From the NCBI GenBank assembly GCA_938039145.1, contig CALHVG010000050.1, positions 65,085 to 129,084 on the forward strand: a DNA stretch of 64,000 nucleotides. Reading direction: 5' to 3'. The notes under the pieces were generated by a model, which ran no database searches, was not told the origin of the DNA, and saw only the letters and a list, made by a program, of their open reading frames with translations. Of the stretch, positions 1-8,799 are shown piece by piece (the first letter of the stretch is position 1; each line of letters opens with the position of its first letter). The position numbers and the translations under genes are program-made. The stretch is from an uncultured Treponema sp. GTDB lineage: Bacteria; Spirochaetota; Spirochaetia; Treponematales; Treponemataceae.

Positions 1-1
1 T

Positions 2-694
2 GCTAATAGAGCCTCTAAAACTATAGATTATCAAAAAAATCCTATAAGAAAGCTCGTAGGAAAATCATTAAGAGATGGTACTATTCTTTTAACTTGTTTT
101 AAAAAGAAAGCTTTTCCAATAATAGGTGGTGATTGGGCTCATGCAGGAATTTTTTCAAAATATGCTTTTGAAAAAAATGGAGGAACTGATTCTGCACATT
201 GTGTCTATACAGCACAACCTAATGGATATGATAATTTCCCAGATTATATGAAACCAGACAGACAAAATCATTGTTGTCTTGACACGATTTGTATGTATTC
301 ATATCAAAAGAAGATGGCAACCATGATTCCGAAAAATTACAGCAAGGCTAAAGCTGGTGAAGCTGTAAAATACGCAAAAGAAGCTTTTTATGATCATGAA
401 GATGAAGAATATCATATTCCAATATTTGAATTTTTTAGGATTGGAGATACAAGTCATGATATGACTGTAAAAAATCCCTATTGCTCTAAAGTTGTTTATA
501 GTGCATGGAATAAAGCTGGGATAAATCTTGATAGTAATAAAACTTGTGGAAATATTATTTCTCCAGATGATATATATGGAAGTGCCTATAATAGATATTT
601 TACCATTACTTTAAAAATATTATGGTGGTCAAAATCATGGACGGTTCAGACTTATAATGCAACTTCCGTAATTCTGACAAATGAGAGACAATAA
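2..694 (+). CDS. Permuted papain-like amidase (YiiX/YaeF-type), 5' end missing
   Basis: The frame is open from the window edge, so the N-terminus lies outside; about 230 residues are visible. The order His first (WAHAGIF, His47 of the visible part), then Cys (YCSKVVYSAW, Cys161), then a SPDDIYGS segment fits the circularly permuted NlpC/P60 (papain-like) fold of the YiiX/YaeF group, whose members cleave amide or ester bonds in envelope or lipid substrates. The substrate here is unknown. No internal start with a good ribosome site was seen. The stop overlaps the next start (TAATG), so the two genes are probably co-translated. The sequence is clearly AT-richer than the copper genes that follow, which suggests accessory DNA. 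The fold call rests on motif order only. Confidence 0.6.
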   Translation, partial: ANRASKTIDYQKNPIRKLVGKSLRDGTILLTCFKKKAFPIIGGDWAHAGIFSKYAFEKNGGTDSAHCVYTAQPNGYDNFPDYMKPDRQNHCCLDTICMYSYQKKMATMIPKNYSKAKAGEAVKYAKEAFYDHEDEEYHIPIFEFFRIGDTSHDMTVKNPYCSKVVYSAWNKAGINLDSNKTCGNIISPDDIYGSAYNRYFTITLKILWWSKSWTVQTYNATSVILTNERQ

Positions 695-1941
695 TGAGAA
701 AATATAGAATATTTTTACTTATCACATTGATTGTGATTCCAACGATTTCCTGCTGTTATTTTTCACCGAATGTAAAAAAAGACAGTGAGTTAATTACAGA
801 CTTTGAACCATTAGAATGGAGTGATAACTATGTTTTTGGAACTACATTTTATCCACCGCGCATTTCAGTATGGAATTCTTGTGACAATAGGCTGATAAGG
901 CATTATGATTTTTTTAAATCAGAAAGTGAAAGTGAATTATTTAATAATAATGGCAGGTGGTTAAGAATTATAACAATGCAGATTATTAAAAAAAGTATCT
1001 GGTGTATAACCTCTGCCAATCAATGCAGCCTGGTAAAAATTGATATTGAAACCGGTAAAATTACATTTATAGATTTAAAGAAGAGTTATGAGCATCTTGA
1101 ATATATTCCTGAAGCAAATAATGGAAAAGGAGCTGTGCTGGTTGTTCCATTTGCTCAATATATGGCAGATTTCGAAATTAAACTCTTTAATTTGGATGGC
1201 AGTTTGCTTGCAACTTATAATATTCAGGCTTCAGATTTAGATATTCTTACAACTACCGGGCAATATAAAAATGGCGCATATTGTTTTTGTGCAAGTACAC
1301 ATAATTATATAAAAAACGGAGAACCCTCAGATGGTATTTATAAAATTATTAAATTAGATTTGGAATCATATACAAATGAAGTTATAGAATTAAATAAAGA
1401 AAAAGTTATTGGGAAAAATTTTATAAAAAACAATTTTCCGGAATTATATGACAAACAGTATCTTACGTCATTTTCTGTAAAAACTAGGAACTCTTTAAGT
1501 AATAGTTACATGATTGCCATTGATTTTATAAGCGATGATGTAGGACGTTTTTTATTTGAAACAGATGATTTAGTATCCGGAAATTATATTTATACAGGTT
1601 TGAATATTATTTATTCAAAAGACAATATAAAAATTTTTCCTCGCAGATATTATAAATACGATAGTCAATATATTATGATTGGTAATTATGGATATGATTT
1701 ATATTCTATTTTTTTTGATAATTCTGTAAAAGAAACGTTCTTCATGCCTAATGCCGGAATTATCTTTATGGATTCAAGAAATGATGCTGTATGGTGTTCT
1801 AAGAATGCATACAACTATTCTGATGAATTAAAAAAATGGGAATTTGAAAGAGAAGGAATATATAAAATAAACTTAAAAAATAAAGAAGTGTCTCTTTGTT
1901 TTAGTGATGGGACATCTACTCCAATATTGCAAACGCACTGA
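694..1941 (+). CDS. Hypothetical lipoprotein, possible beta-propeller
   Basis: A 415-residue protein of unknown function. It starts with a lipoprotein signal (basic MRKYR, hydrophobic core, lipobox TISC with Cys20), so it should be membrane-anchored outside the cytoplasm. The rest is rich in aromatic beta-strand-like stretches such as VKIDIETGKITFIDL, which recall propeller blades (inference). It overlaps the preceding papain-like gene by one base and shares its AT-rich composition, so the two probably form one unit. A second lipoprotein of similar size and style lies at 18679-19890. No recognised domain. Confidence 0.7.
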   Translation: MRKYRIFLLITLIVIPTISCCYFSPNVKKDSELITDFEPLEWSDNYVFGTTFYPPRISVWNSCDNRLIRHYDFFKSESESELFNNNGRWLRIITMQIIKKSIWCITSANQCSLVKIDIETGKITFIDLKKSYEHLEYIPEANNGKGAVLVVPFAQYMADFEIKLFNLDGSLLATYNIQASDLDILTTTGQYKNGAYCFCASTHNYIKNGEPSDGIYKIIKLDLESYTNEVIELNKEKVIGKNFIKNNFPELYDKQYLTSFSVKTRNSLSNSYMIAIDFISDDVGRFLFETDDLVSGNYIYTGLNIIYSKDNIKIFPRRYYKYDSQYIMIGNYGYDLYSIFFDNSVKETFFMPNAGIIFMDSRNDAVWCSKNAYNYSDELKKWEFEREGIYKINLKNKEVSLCFSDGTSTPILQTH

Positions 1942-1991
1942 CTTCATCATACGTTTGCCACCATGTAAATAATACTGCCTCCGCTAAAAAG

Positions 1992-2018
1992 TTGACATAT
2001 ACCCCGACCGAGTATAAT
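1992..2018 (+). promoter_or_regulatory. Predicted csoR-copA promoter
   Basis: TTGACA at 1992-1997 and TATAAT at 2013-2018 with a short 15-bp spacer, upstream of csoR. The spacer carries one of the two CsoR-type palindromes, so a bound repressor would block RNA polymerase directly. Confidence 0.6.
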
Positions 2019-2039
2019 ATTAATACCCATACAGGGTAT
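1999..2039 (+). promoter_or_regulatory. Two tandem CsoR-type operators
   Basis: ATACCC-N5-GGGTAT at 2023-2039 is a perfect 17-bp inverted repeat. ATACCC-N5-GAGTAT at 1999-2015 is the same element with one mismatch. Their starts are 24 bp apart. This matches the known CsoR operator pattern (TACCC...GGGTA). One copy sits between -35 and -10, the other just downstream of -10, both upstream of the csoR start at 2054. Confidence 0.7.
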
Positions 2040-2053
2040 AAACGAGGTACGGC

Positions 2054-2401
2054 ATGAAAAAAGAAAAATCCGATAAAAATCAGATTGGCACAGAAGCAGA
2101 AATTTCCAATCCAACGCAAAATGAAAAGCGAAGGACGAGAAGTCCCGAAGAATTTAAGAGTCTTATGAACAGGCTTTGCAGAATCGAAGGACAAGTAAAA
2201 GGGATTAAAAAAATGCTCGAAAACGATGCATATTGCCCCGACATATTGACGCAAGTTTCCGCAGCGAACGCCGCACTCAACTCGTTCAATCGGGTTCTTC
2301 TTGCAAGCCACATAAAAAACTGCGTGGTAGACGACATTAAAAACGGAACGCCGGAAACTGTCGACGAACTTGTCAACATGTTACAAAACCTGATGAAATG
2401 A
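2054..2401 (+). CDS. csoR: Copper-sensing repressor CsoR (DUF156 family)
   Basis: 115 residues. The four-helix CsoR/RcnR/FrmR core runs from about residue 30 to the end. Cys61, His86 and Cys90 have the same spacing as the Cu(I) ligands Cys36/His61/Cys65 of the Mycobacterium tuberculosis protein, which favours copper over nickel or formaldehyde sensing. A charged tail of about 30 residues precedes the core. The gene lies 16 bp before copA and behind two CsoR-type palindromes, so it should repress its own operon until Cu(I) releases it from DNA. Start chosen at the ATG after GAGG. Confidence 0.88.
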   Translation: MKKEKSDKNQIGTEAEISNPTQNEKRRTRSPEEFKSLMNRLCRIEGQVKGIKKMLENDAYCPDILTQVSAANAALNSFNRVLLASHIKNCVVDDIKNGTPETVDELVNMLQNLMK

Positions 2402-2417
2402 GAAAGGTGCCTGCCTT

Positions 2418-4949
2418 ATGGAAAAATACGAAGTTTCGGGAATGAGTTGCGCCGCATGCGTGGCACGTGTCGAAAAAGCGGTTTCAAAAATTCCGGGCGT
2501 AAAAAACTGTTCGGTAAGCCTTTTGACAAATTCCATGGGCGTGGAAGGTTCTGTTTCCGCCGGCGAAATTGTCGAGGCGGTTAAGAACGCAGGATATTCC
2601 GCAAAAAAAATTGAAAAAAAACAAAAAGGAACAAAATCCGTTTCCGAATCGGCTGACGAAGACCTTTTAAAAGACAAAGAAACTCCGGTATTAAAAAAAA
2701 GACTTGCATGGTCAGCCGCATTCCTTATCGCTTTGATGTACATAAGCATGGGACACACGATGTTGAATCTGCCGATTCCGCAGTTGTTTGTCCGCAACGG
2801 CGAAAACTACGTGGCGTTGGGAATCCTTGAAATGCTCCTTTCCGCAATCGTAATTGTGATAAACAAAAAATTTTTCATAAGCGGATTCCGGGGGCTGATG
2901 CACAAAAGTCCGAACATGGATACGCTGGTCGCAATGGGTTCGGGAGTTTCGTTTATATACAGCACCATCGTCCTTCTTGAAATGACAAACTCTTCGACAA
3001 TCGGAAACTCGGAACACCTTGCGCATCTTGCGCACAATCTGTATTTCGAAAGCGCCGCAATGATTGTAACGTTGATTACGATCGGGAAACTTTTGGAATC
3101 GGTTTCCAAAGGAAAGACCACGACTGCGCTCAAAAGTCTGATGAAACTTTCCCCAAAAACGGCGACATTGCTCCAAAACGGAAAAGAAACTGAAGTTCCA
3201 ATCGAAGACGTGCAAGTCGGAGACATTTTTGTTGTTCGTCCCGGCGAAAGCATTCCCGTGGACGGCGAAATAATCGAAGGAAACACGGCGATAAACGAAT
3301 CCGCATTAACGGGCGAATCAATTCCGGTGGACAAAAGCCCGGGAAGCCAAGTTTCGGCGGCGACAATAAATCAGTCGGGATTCATAAAATGCAAGGCGAC
3401 TCGCATAGGCGAGGACACAACCATTTCGAAAATCATTCAGATGGTAAGCGATGCGGCTTCGACAAAAGCGCCAATCGCAAAAATCGCTGACAAAGTTTCG
3501 GGCATTTTCGTTCCCACCGTAATAGGAATCGCAATAATTACGCTTTTTACCTGGCTTGTATTGGGCGCGGAATTTTCGTTCAGCCTGAGCCGTGCGATTT
3601 CCGTTCTTGTAGTAAGCTGTCCGTGTGCACTTGGGCTTGCGACTCCCGTTGCAATCATGGTCGGAAACGGCATGGGCGCAAAAAACGGAATACTTTTCAA
3701 AACCTCCGAAAGCCTTGAGCAGGCAGGACGCGCGCAAATCGTCCTCTTGGACAAAACGGGAACGGTAACAAAAGGCGAACCCGTCGTTACCGACATATTT
3801 TCCGCCGACATTCCGCAAAAAGACTTCCTTGAAAAAATCGCCGCACTCGAAGCAAAAAGCGAACATCCGCTTGCAAAAGCAATAATGCGCAAAGCCGCTG
3901 ACGAGCGGATTGAAACAAAGGAATCCTTCGATTTTGAGGCTCTTTCCGGAAACGGACTTTTTGCCACCGTGGACGGAAAAAAAATCTTCGGCGGAAACGA
4001 AAAATTTATTGAAAAGTCCGCAGGTTTTATTTTGGACGACAAAACAAAACTGCGAATGGAAAAACTTTCCGCAGAGGGAAAAACGCCTTTAATCTTCGCC
4101 GAGGACAAAAAACTTCTTGGGATTGTGACTGTCGCCGATGCCGTCAAAGAAGAAAGCCCGAAAGCAATCGCAGAACTAAAAAGTATGGGACTTAAAGTTG
4201 TTCTTCTGACCGGAGACAACAAAAAAACAGCGGAAGCTGTGGGAGCAAAAACCGGAATCGATGAAATAATTTCTGAAGTACTTCCCGACAGCAAGGAAAA
4301 TGTCGTGAAGGAATTCAAGAAAAAAGGCAAAGTCTGCATGGTAGGAGACGGAATAAACGACGCTCCTGCCCTAACCTCTTCGGACATAGGAATGGCAATC
4401 GGCGCAGGAACGGACGTAGCCATCGATGCCGCCGATATTGTTCTTGTAAAAAACAGCCTGCTTGACGTGAGCGCGGCGATTCGGCTTGGACGAAAAACGC
4501 TAAGAAACGTAAAAGAAAATCTTTTTTGGGCATTTTTCTACAATATAATTTTGATTCCGATTGCCGCCGGCGTGTACCACAAATGGCTCGGGCTTGACAT
4601 GAATCCGATGTTCGGCGCCGCCGCGATGAGCCTTTCAAGTTTCTGCGTGGTCACGAACGCATTGCGGCTGAACTTCGCAAAAATCAGAAGCAACGAAAGC
4701 AACAAAAAAATAAACGAAACAATAAAGGAGATCGGCATGACGGAAAAAACGATTAAAGTAGAAGGCATGATGTGCCAGCACTGCGAACGACACGTAAAAG
4801 AGGCTCTTGAAAAAATCGACGGAGTGGCATCTGCCGCCGCAAGCCACGAAAACAAAACCGCCGTAGTCCAGCTGACGAAGGAAGTGCCTTCCGCAGAATT
4901 CGAAAAAGCGATTCTTGAAGCGGGTTACACGTATCTTGCGCAGGACTAA
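2418..4949 (+). CDS. copA: Cu(I)-exporting P1B-type ATPase with N- and C-terminal metal-binding domains
   Basis: 843 residues in the inner membrane; exports Cu(I) using ATP. Order of parts: N-terminal HMA domain (GMSCAAC, Cys11/Cys14), transmembrane helices, actuator domain (TGES), membrane CPC copper motif (Cys401-Pro-Cys403), phosphorylation site DKTGT (Asp445), hinge GDGINDAP, last helices, then a second HMA domain from about residue 774 (MMCQHC, Cys786/Cys789). The C-terminal HMA is unusual because CopA proteins normally carry such domains at the N-terminus. It follows a strong internal ribosome site and ATG (separate entry). The gene is second in the csoR operon and its 3' end overlaps the convergent exporter gene by 4 bp. 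Confidence 0.93.
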   Translation: MEKYEVSGMSCAACVARVEKAVSKIPGVKNCSVSLLTNSMGVEGSVSAGEIVEAVKNAGYSAKKIEKKQKGTKSVSESADEDLLKDKETPVLKKRLAWSAAFLIALMYISMGHTMLNLPIPQLFVRNGENYVALGILEMLLSAIVIVINKKFFISGFRGLMHKSPNMDTLVAMGSGVSFIYSTIVLLEMTNSSTIGNSEHLAHLAHNLYFESAAMIVTLITIGKLLESVSKGKTTTALKSLMKLSPKTATLLQNGKETEVPIEDVQVGDIFVVRPGESIPVDGEIIEGNTAINESALTGESIPVDKSPGSQVSAATINQSGFIKCKATRIGEDTTISKIIQMVSDAASTKAPIAKIADKVSGIFVPTVIGIAIITLFTWLVLGAEFSFSLSRAISVLVVSCPCALGLATPVAIMVGNGMGAKNGILFKTSESLEQAGRAQIVLLDKTGTVTKGEPVVTDIFSADIPQKDFLEKIAALEAKSEHPLAKAIMRKAADERIETKESFDFEALSGNGLFATVDGKKIFGGNEKFIEKSAGFILDDKTKLRMEKLSAEGKTPLIFAEDKKLLGIVTVADAVKEESPKAIAELKSMGLKVVLLTGDNKKTAEAVGAKTGIDEIISEVLPDSKENVVKEFKKKGKVCMVGDGINDAPALTSSDIGMAIGAGTDVAIDAADIVLVKNSLLDVSAAIRLGRKTLRNVKENLFWAFFYNIILIPIAAGVYHKWLGLDMNPMFGAAAMSLSSFCVVTNALRLNFAKIRSNESNKKINETIKEIGMTEKTIKVEGMMCQHCERHVKEALEKIDGVASAAASHENKTAVVQLTKEVPSAEFEKAILEAGYTYLAQD
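4737..4949 (+). CDS. Candidate internal start giving free CopZ-like copper chaperone
   Basis: In frame with copA, AAAGGAG at 4724-4730 lies 6 nt before an ATG at 4737. Translation from there would give a 70-residue protein (MTEKTIKVEGMMCQHC...), which is the normal size of a stand-alone CopZ chaperone with the CxxC Cu(I) site. Seen directly: the ribosome site, the ATG and the domain boundary. Inferred: that cells make both the fused and the free form, or that the fusion arose when a separate copZ lost the upstream stop. Confidence 0.45.
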   Translation: MTEKTIKVEGMMCQHCERHVKEALEKIDGVASAAASHENKTAVVQLTKEVPSAEFEKAILEAGYTYLAQD

Positions 4950-5935
4950 AAATTCGCCAATTTTTCTGCGAACCTGGAATGAAAATCCCTTTTAATCGCA
5001 AGAAATTCTTCCATACGTTTTAGAATCACAAAAAGCATCGCCCTGTCCTCGAATTCCGCCCGATTTTCGGGGAGCGGCTTTTCCTTCATAGATGCACGGA
5101 TTTCTTGAAGTTCCTTCAGCAATGTCCTGACATCGTTTTTGGTTTCGTATTCGACCGAAACTTTCTCAAAAAAATCGGAGACAAGAGCCGCAGTTGATGG
5201 GACGGTTTTTATGTCAATCAGACTTTTGTAGATTTCAAGAAGAACGTCCCGCTGCTCTTTCCTCATGGAAATATATTCGCCGTCAAAAACGTCTTTTTTC
5301 CCAAGCTGATTGTTGTAATTTTCCATGGCGGCATTTTGCGCCTCAAAAATCGCCTTGTCCAAAAGCTCAAAATATTTCCCGTCGCAAGGCTCTGCCCACG
5401 GATCAAGAATTCGCTTTGACATTTTATGAAGGACATATTTTATTTGCCTGTCGGCTTCTTTTTTCAGCCTTTCGATGTAGGGAACGTTTTTTTTGAGAAA
5501 AAGATTCATCAAAACCCCGAAGCCCACGCCTATCGCAAAAAGAAGAATTTCATTCCGCAATTCGTAAAAGCCCATTTTCCCGAACAGAATGAAATGAGAA
5601 ATCAGAACCGAATCCATGGCAATCGCTGAATACCAGCCGAAAATCTGACAAATGACTATGAAAAATCCCGTGTAAACAAAAAACGCCGTGTTCGAAAATC
5701 CGAAAATTTTGTAACAAAAAAACGAAATAAAAAGCGCACTCACGAACGCATAAAATCTTGAAAGCCCCGTCCGTATCGTCTCTTTTTTTGTAGGCTGAAT
5801 CGAAAGAATCGCCACAATTCCTGCGGAAACGGAAAAATCGAGCTTCAAAGCAAGAGCCGCAAGCACAGCACCGATTGCCGCCACCGCCATTTTTGCCGAA
5901 TTCAGGATTTTCTGTCTTGAAATCAAATTTTTCAT
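4946..5935 (-). CDS. Aromatic acid exporter family (ArAE/FUSC-like) membrane protein
   Basis: 329 residues. The N-terminal half has about six hydrophobic segments (such as AAIGAVLAALALKLDFSVSA) followed by an elongated, mostly helical cytoplasmic half of about 170 residues. This two-part layout is that of ArAE_1 proteins with an ArAE_1_C domain. Family members are proposed to export aromatic carboxylates or other small organics; the substrate is not determinable here. The gene is convergent with copA (4-bp overlap) and divergent from the EAL protein. No obvious link to copper. Confidence 0.72.
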   Translation of the reverse strand: MKNLISRQKILNSAKMAVAAIGAVLAALALKLDFSVSAGIVAILSIQPTKKETIRTGLSRFYAFVSALFISFFCYKIFGFSNTAFFVYTGFFIVICQIFGWYSAIAMDSVLISHFILFGKMGFYELRNEILLFAIGVGFGVLMNLFLKKNVPYIERLKKEADRQIKYVLHKMSKRILDPWAEPCDGKYFELLDKAIFEAQNAAMENYNNQLGKKDVFDGEYISMRKEQRDVLLEIYKSLIDIKTVPSTAALVSDFFEKVSVEYETKNDVRTLLKELQEIRASMKEKPLPENRAEFEDRAMLFVILKRMEEFLAIKRDFHSRFAEKLANF

Positions 5936-6055
5936 GAATCAATTGTAGCATACTTCCGCATTAAAAATGCCGAATTTATTGTCATACACACTAGCAGGAT
6001 TTGAATTATAGGAGTAGAATCACAGACAATACGAAAAGTATTCGGGAGGAGACGG

Positions 6056-7960
6056 ATGAACATAAACGACGGGCTTTATTTAGCAACAGCAATTCTTACC
6101 CTTGTATGCATTATTTTCCGGCTATACAAAAAATATAGGCGAACCGTTCAATACAGCATAATCACCTTAGTCCTGTGGAATCTGTTCATAACCGGACTTG
6201 TAAGCGTTCTTGCTCCAATCATTATAGAACACAACCCGTCAAGCATATGGCTTGTAAACGAAATCGAATCCATTATTTACTTTGTTCTGCATACGCTTTT
6301 AACTCCGCTTTTCTGCATGTACGTAATGCTGATAAACGGGGCGGCAAAAAACAGAACCAAAAAATTCTACGTGATATATTGGATTCCTTTGGCTTTGGCG
6401 GAACTGTTGATATTACTTACGCCAATGTTCCACTTGGTGTTCATGCACGACCAAGATGGAACCTACCATAGACAATGGGGCGTGATTGTCCTTTATGCGG
6501 TTGCCGCGATTTATTATGCATACGCCATCCGTTCGCTGGCAAAAACATGGGAAATCCTCAAAAACCGATATATGAGAGGCTTCCATATATTCCTGATTCT
6601 TGTTGTGGTGGGAATTGTCGTGCAGGCGTTCTTTCCGATGCTTGAAATAGAATGTTTTCTTGAAACAATTTCTTTAATCGGAATACTTTTGACGTTCGAC
6701 AGCAACGACGGGCTTATAGATATGCCCACAAAACTCCCGAATCAGATTTCATACAAACTGAACGTAAGCCTCTACGAACGCTACGGCTGCAGATATTCCG
6801 TCATAAACATACGATTTTTGAATCTGTCGTATTACGAACATCTTCTTCCCGAAAACCTTTTGGAACGGCTTATAAATTACATAATAAAATCGCTGGAAGA
6901 ATTCGCCCCCCGTTCGGAACTTTATCGATATGACTTTGACACATTCATTCTTATTGTAGACGAAAGAAAGCAGACAAAAGAAATCGTAGGAAAAATCAAA
7001 AAGCATTTTGAAAAATTGCTTAAAGCGGACACATACCGAATCGAATTCAGAACCATAATTTCAGTCGCCAAAGTCCCAGAAGAACTGGAATCCCCGAAGT
7101 TGAGTTTCCAGCTGGCGGAATACAGACCAAGAAAAGTAAACCATCAGATGACCGTCCTTCAAGGGAAAAATCTCAATTTCATAAGGCGAAGCGGTTTGGT
7201 CGAAGAAGCGATATACAGAGCGATTCAGGCAAAAAGTTTTGAAGTCTATTACCAGCCAATCTGGGACAAGTCCACGCAAAAAATCATCTCGTGCGAAGCT
7301 CTTTGCCGCCTAAAGGACGAAAAATTGGGTCCAATCGGCTCGGAAGAATTCATTCCAATTTCAGAGCAGAACGGAAGCATAGTTTCAATCTCGACAATCG
7401 TTTTCGAAAAAGTCTGCAAAGACATCAAAGAATGGGACTTCAAATCGCTCGGTATAAAATACGTGGAAGTAAATCTTTCGCTTTTCCAGTTGATGTCAAA
7501 AGGGCTTGCCGAATGTTACAAGTCAATCCTTGAAAAATACGATGTCCCCGCCTCGATGATAAATCTTGAAATAACTGAAAGTTCCACTCCGGCAGAATCC
7601 CCGGAATTCTCAAACGTGATGGACAAGCTTACCGAAATCGGATTTTCGTTTTCCCTTGACGACTACGGAACAGGCTACTCGAACATCACAAACATAATGT
7701 CCGTAAAATACCTGAGCATAAAAATGGATGCAAGTATTCTGTGGAAATCAAGCCTGGACAACGACACAAAAATACTTTTGGAATCCACGATAAAAACATT
7801 CAGAAGCCTTGGCTACAACATAATCCAGGAAGGCGTAGAAACAAAAGAGCAGCTGGACTTTGTTACAAATGCGGGCGCAAATCTGATTCAGGGATACTAT
7901 TTTTCAAAAGCCATGCCGAGAGCGGATTTCGTCGAATATGTAAAAAATTTCCATCAATAA
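6056..7960 (+). CDS. Membrane-bound EAL-domain c-di-GMP phosphodiesterase
   Basis: 634 residues. Roughly residues 1-220 form a multi-helix membrane sensor, 220-370 a GGDEF-like region without the GGDEF motif (YRYDFDTFIL stands at that place), and 385-630 an EAL domain. The EAL catalytic set appears intact: CEALCRL, the Asn of VNLSLF, the Glu of LEITES, SLDDYGTGYS, the Lys of IKMD, QEGVET and QGYYFSKAMP. It should therefore hydrolyse c-di-GMP to pGpG rather than make it, with the degenerate GGDEF part as a regulatory module (inference). GGAGG precedes the ATG. Such enzymes tune motility and attachment in spirochaetes. Confidence 0.85.
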   Translation: MNINDGLYLATAILTLVCIIFRLYKKYRRTVQYSIITLVLWNLFITGLVSVLAPIIIEHNPSSIWLVNEIESIIYFVLHTLLTPLFCMYVMLINGAAKNRTKKFYVIYWIPLALAELLILLTPMFHLVFMHDQDGTYHRQWGVIVLYAVAAIYYAYAIRSLAKTWEILKNRYMRGFHIFLILVVVGIVVQAFFPMLEIECFLETISLIGILLTFDSNDGLIDMPTKLPNQISYKLNVSLYERYGCRYSVINIRFLNLSYYEHLLPENLLERLINYIIKSLEEFAPRSELYRYDFDTFILIVDERKQTKEIVGKIKKHFEKLLKADTYRIEFRTIISVAKVPEELESPKLSFQLAEYRPRKVNHQMTVLQGKNLNFIRRSGLVEEAIYRAIQAKSFEVYYQPIWDKSTQKIISCEALCRLKDEKLGPIGSEEFIPISEQNGSIVSISTIVFEKVCKDIKEWDFKSLGIKYVEVNLSLFQLMSKGLAECYKSILEKYDVPASMINLEITESSTPAESPEFSNVMDKLTEIGFSFSLDDYGTGYSNITNIMSVKYLSIKMDASILWKSSLDNDTKILLESTIKTFRSLGYNIIQEGVETKEQLDFVTNAGANLIQGYYFSKAMPRADFVEYVKNFHQ

Positions 7961-8337
7961 AAAATTGTAAAGGACAACGCAAAAACGGTGCGGAAATCCG
8001 CCGTCTCCGGTCTTTTGAGAACAACGGCTGTTCTTAAATTTTGGGAAATACATTTTTACAACAAAAAATCTGAACGTAAAATAATAATAAATACAAACAA
8101 TATTTTTTTAAGGGAAGACTTTAATCGCATCCTAAACCGGAATAAATCCACAGCCTCCGCAATAAAAAATCCGCCAAGCAATTGATATATTTTTTTAACT
8201 AAAATCCGCTCATTCCGCAAAAATAAAAATCATCCGCACAAATAAATGCGCCTGCCGCAGTGCAGAATATTTATCATCAAAAAGCAAAAAGTTAAATTTC
8301 CGGCAGGAACAAGTTTGTTCCCACCAGGTTTCCTAAA
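7961..8337. other. Intergenic region, no gene seen
   Basis: AT-rich and without a convincing reading frame. The only clear structure is a perfect 16-bp palindrome, GGAACAA-GT-TTGTTCC, at 8306-8321 just past the 3' end of the minus-strand glutaredoxin gene. It could be a weak terminator, though no U-run follows directly. Confidence 0.5.
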
Positions 8338-8670
8338 TCAGCAGCCTTTTCCGTTTATGCTGCACGCTTTTCCGACGGGTTCTCCTGAAATCACTTTATG
8401 CCCGAGCCGCTCCACGTAACTTTCCCAATCCGTAAAAACAGTTCCGTCCTCGTCAACGCAAGCGGGAATTCCTATATCATGAATCGCTTTCAGCCTTTCG
8501 AACACAGGTTCGGAATCTCGCAAAATCAAAAATTTTTTAAGATTTCTAAGCCCCTCGTTTATATCAAAATATTCAAACTCGATTCCGTAAGTCCTGAAAT
8601 TCAGCTCGCAGTTCACGCAGTCGGGACAAAACTTGCTTCCGTAGACTTTAATCATTTTTCGCACCCCCAT
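8338..8670 (-). CDS. Glutaredoxin-like protein
   Basis: About 105-110 residues with a thioredoxin-fold start MIKVYGSKFCPDC. The FCPDC redox motif falls where glutaredoxins have CPYC, and a GIPACV segment matches the cis-Pro region of the fold (usually a TVPxVF-type sequence). The start is uncertain: ATG at 8670 has AAGGAAC 12 nt upstream, ATG at 8655 follows GGGGGTG and begins exactly at the domain, so 8655 is equally likely. A longer reading to 8712 adds only non-family residues. It is divergent from an OhrR-type regulator, which suggests peroxide or thiol-stress control. The C-terminus is Cys-rich (KACSINGKGC). Confidence 0.7.
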   Translation of the reverse strand: MGVRKMIKVYGSKFCPDCVNCELNFRTYGIEFEYFDINEGLRNLKKFLILRDSEPVFERLKAIHDIGIPACVDEDGTVFTDWESYVERLGHKVISGEPVGKACSINGKGC

Positions 8671-8746
8671 TAATTTTTGCGTTCCTTTGAGCAAAACACA
8701 AATCTCAAACAAAAAGATTCATGCGTTCATTGACCAATTATATCGA

Positions 8747-8786
8747 ACACAATATTATGTACATAAATATTTAATACAATATATTG
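8747..8786. promoter_or_regulatory. Candidate OhrR operators between glutaredoxin and ohrR
   Basis: CAATATATTG at 8777-8786 is a perfect 10-bp palindrome ending 14 nt before the ohrR ATG. ACACAATATTATGT at 8747-8760 is a 12-of-14 palindrome. Both resemble the AT-rich TACAATT/AATTGTA style of OhrR sites. AT-rich DNA yields such palindromes by chance, so support is modest. Confidence 0.35.
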
Positions 8787-8799
8787 GGGAGAAGATATA

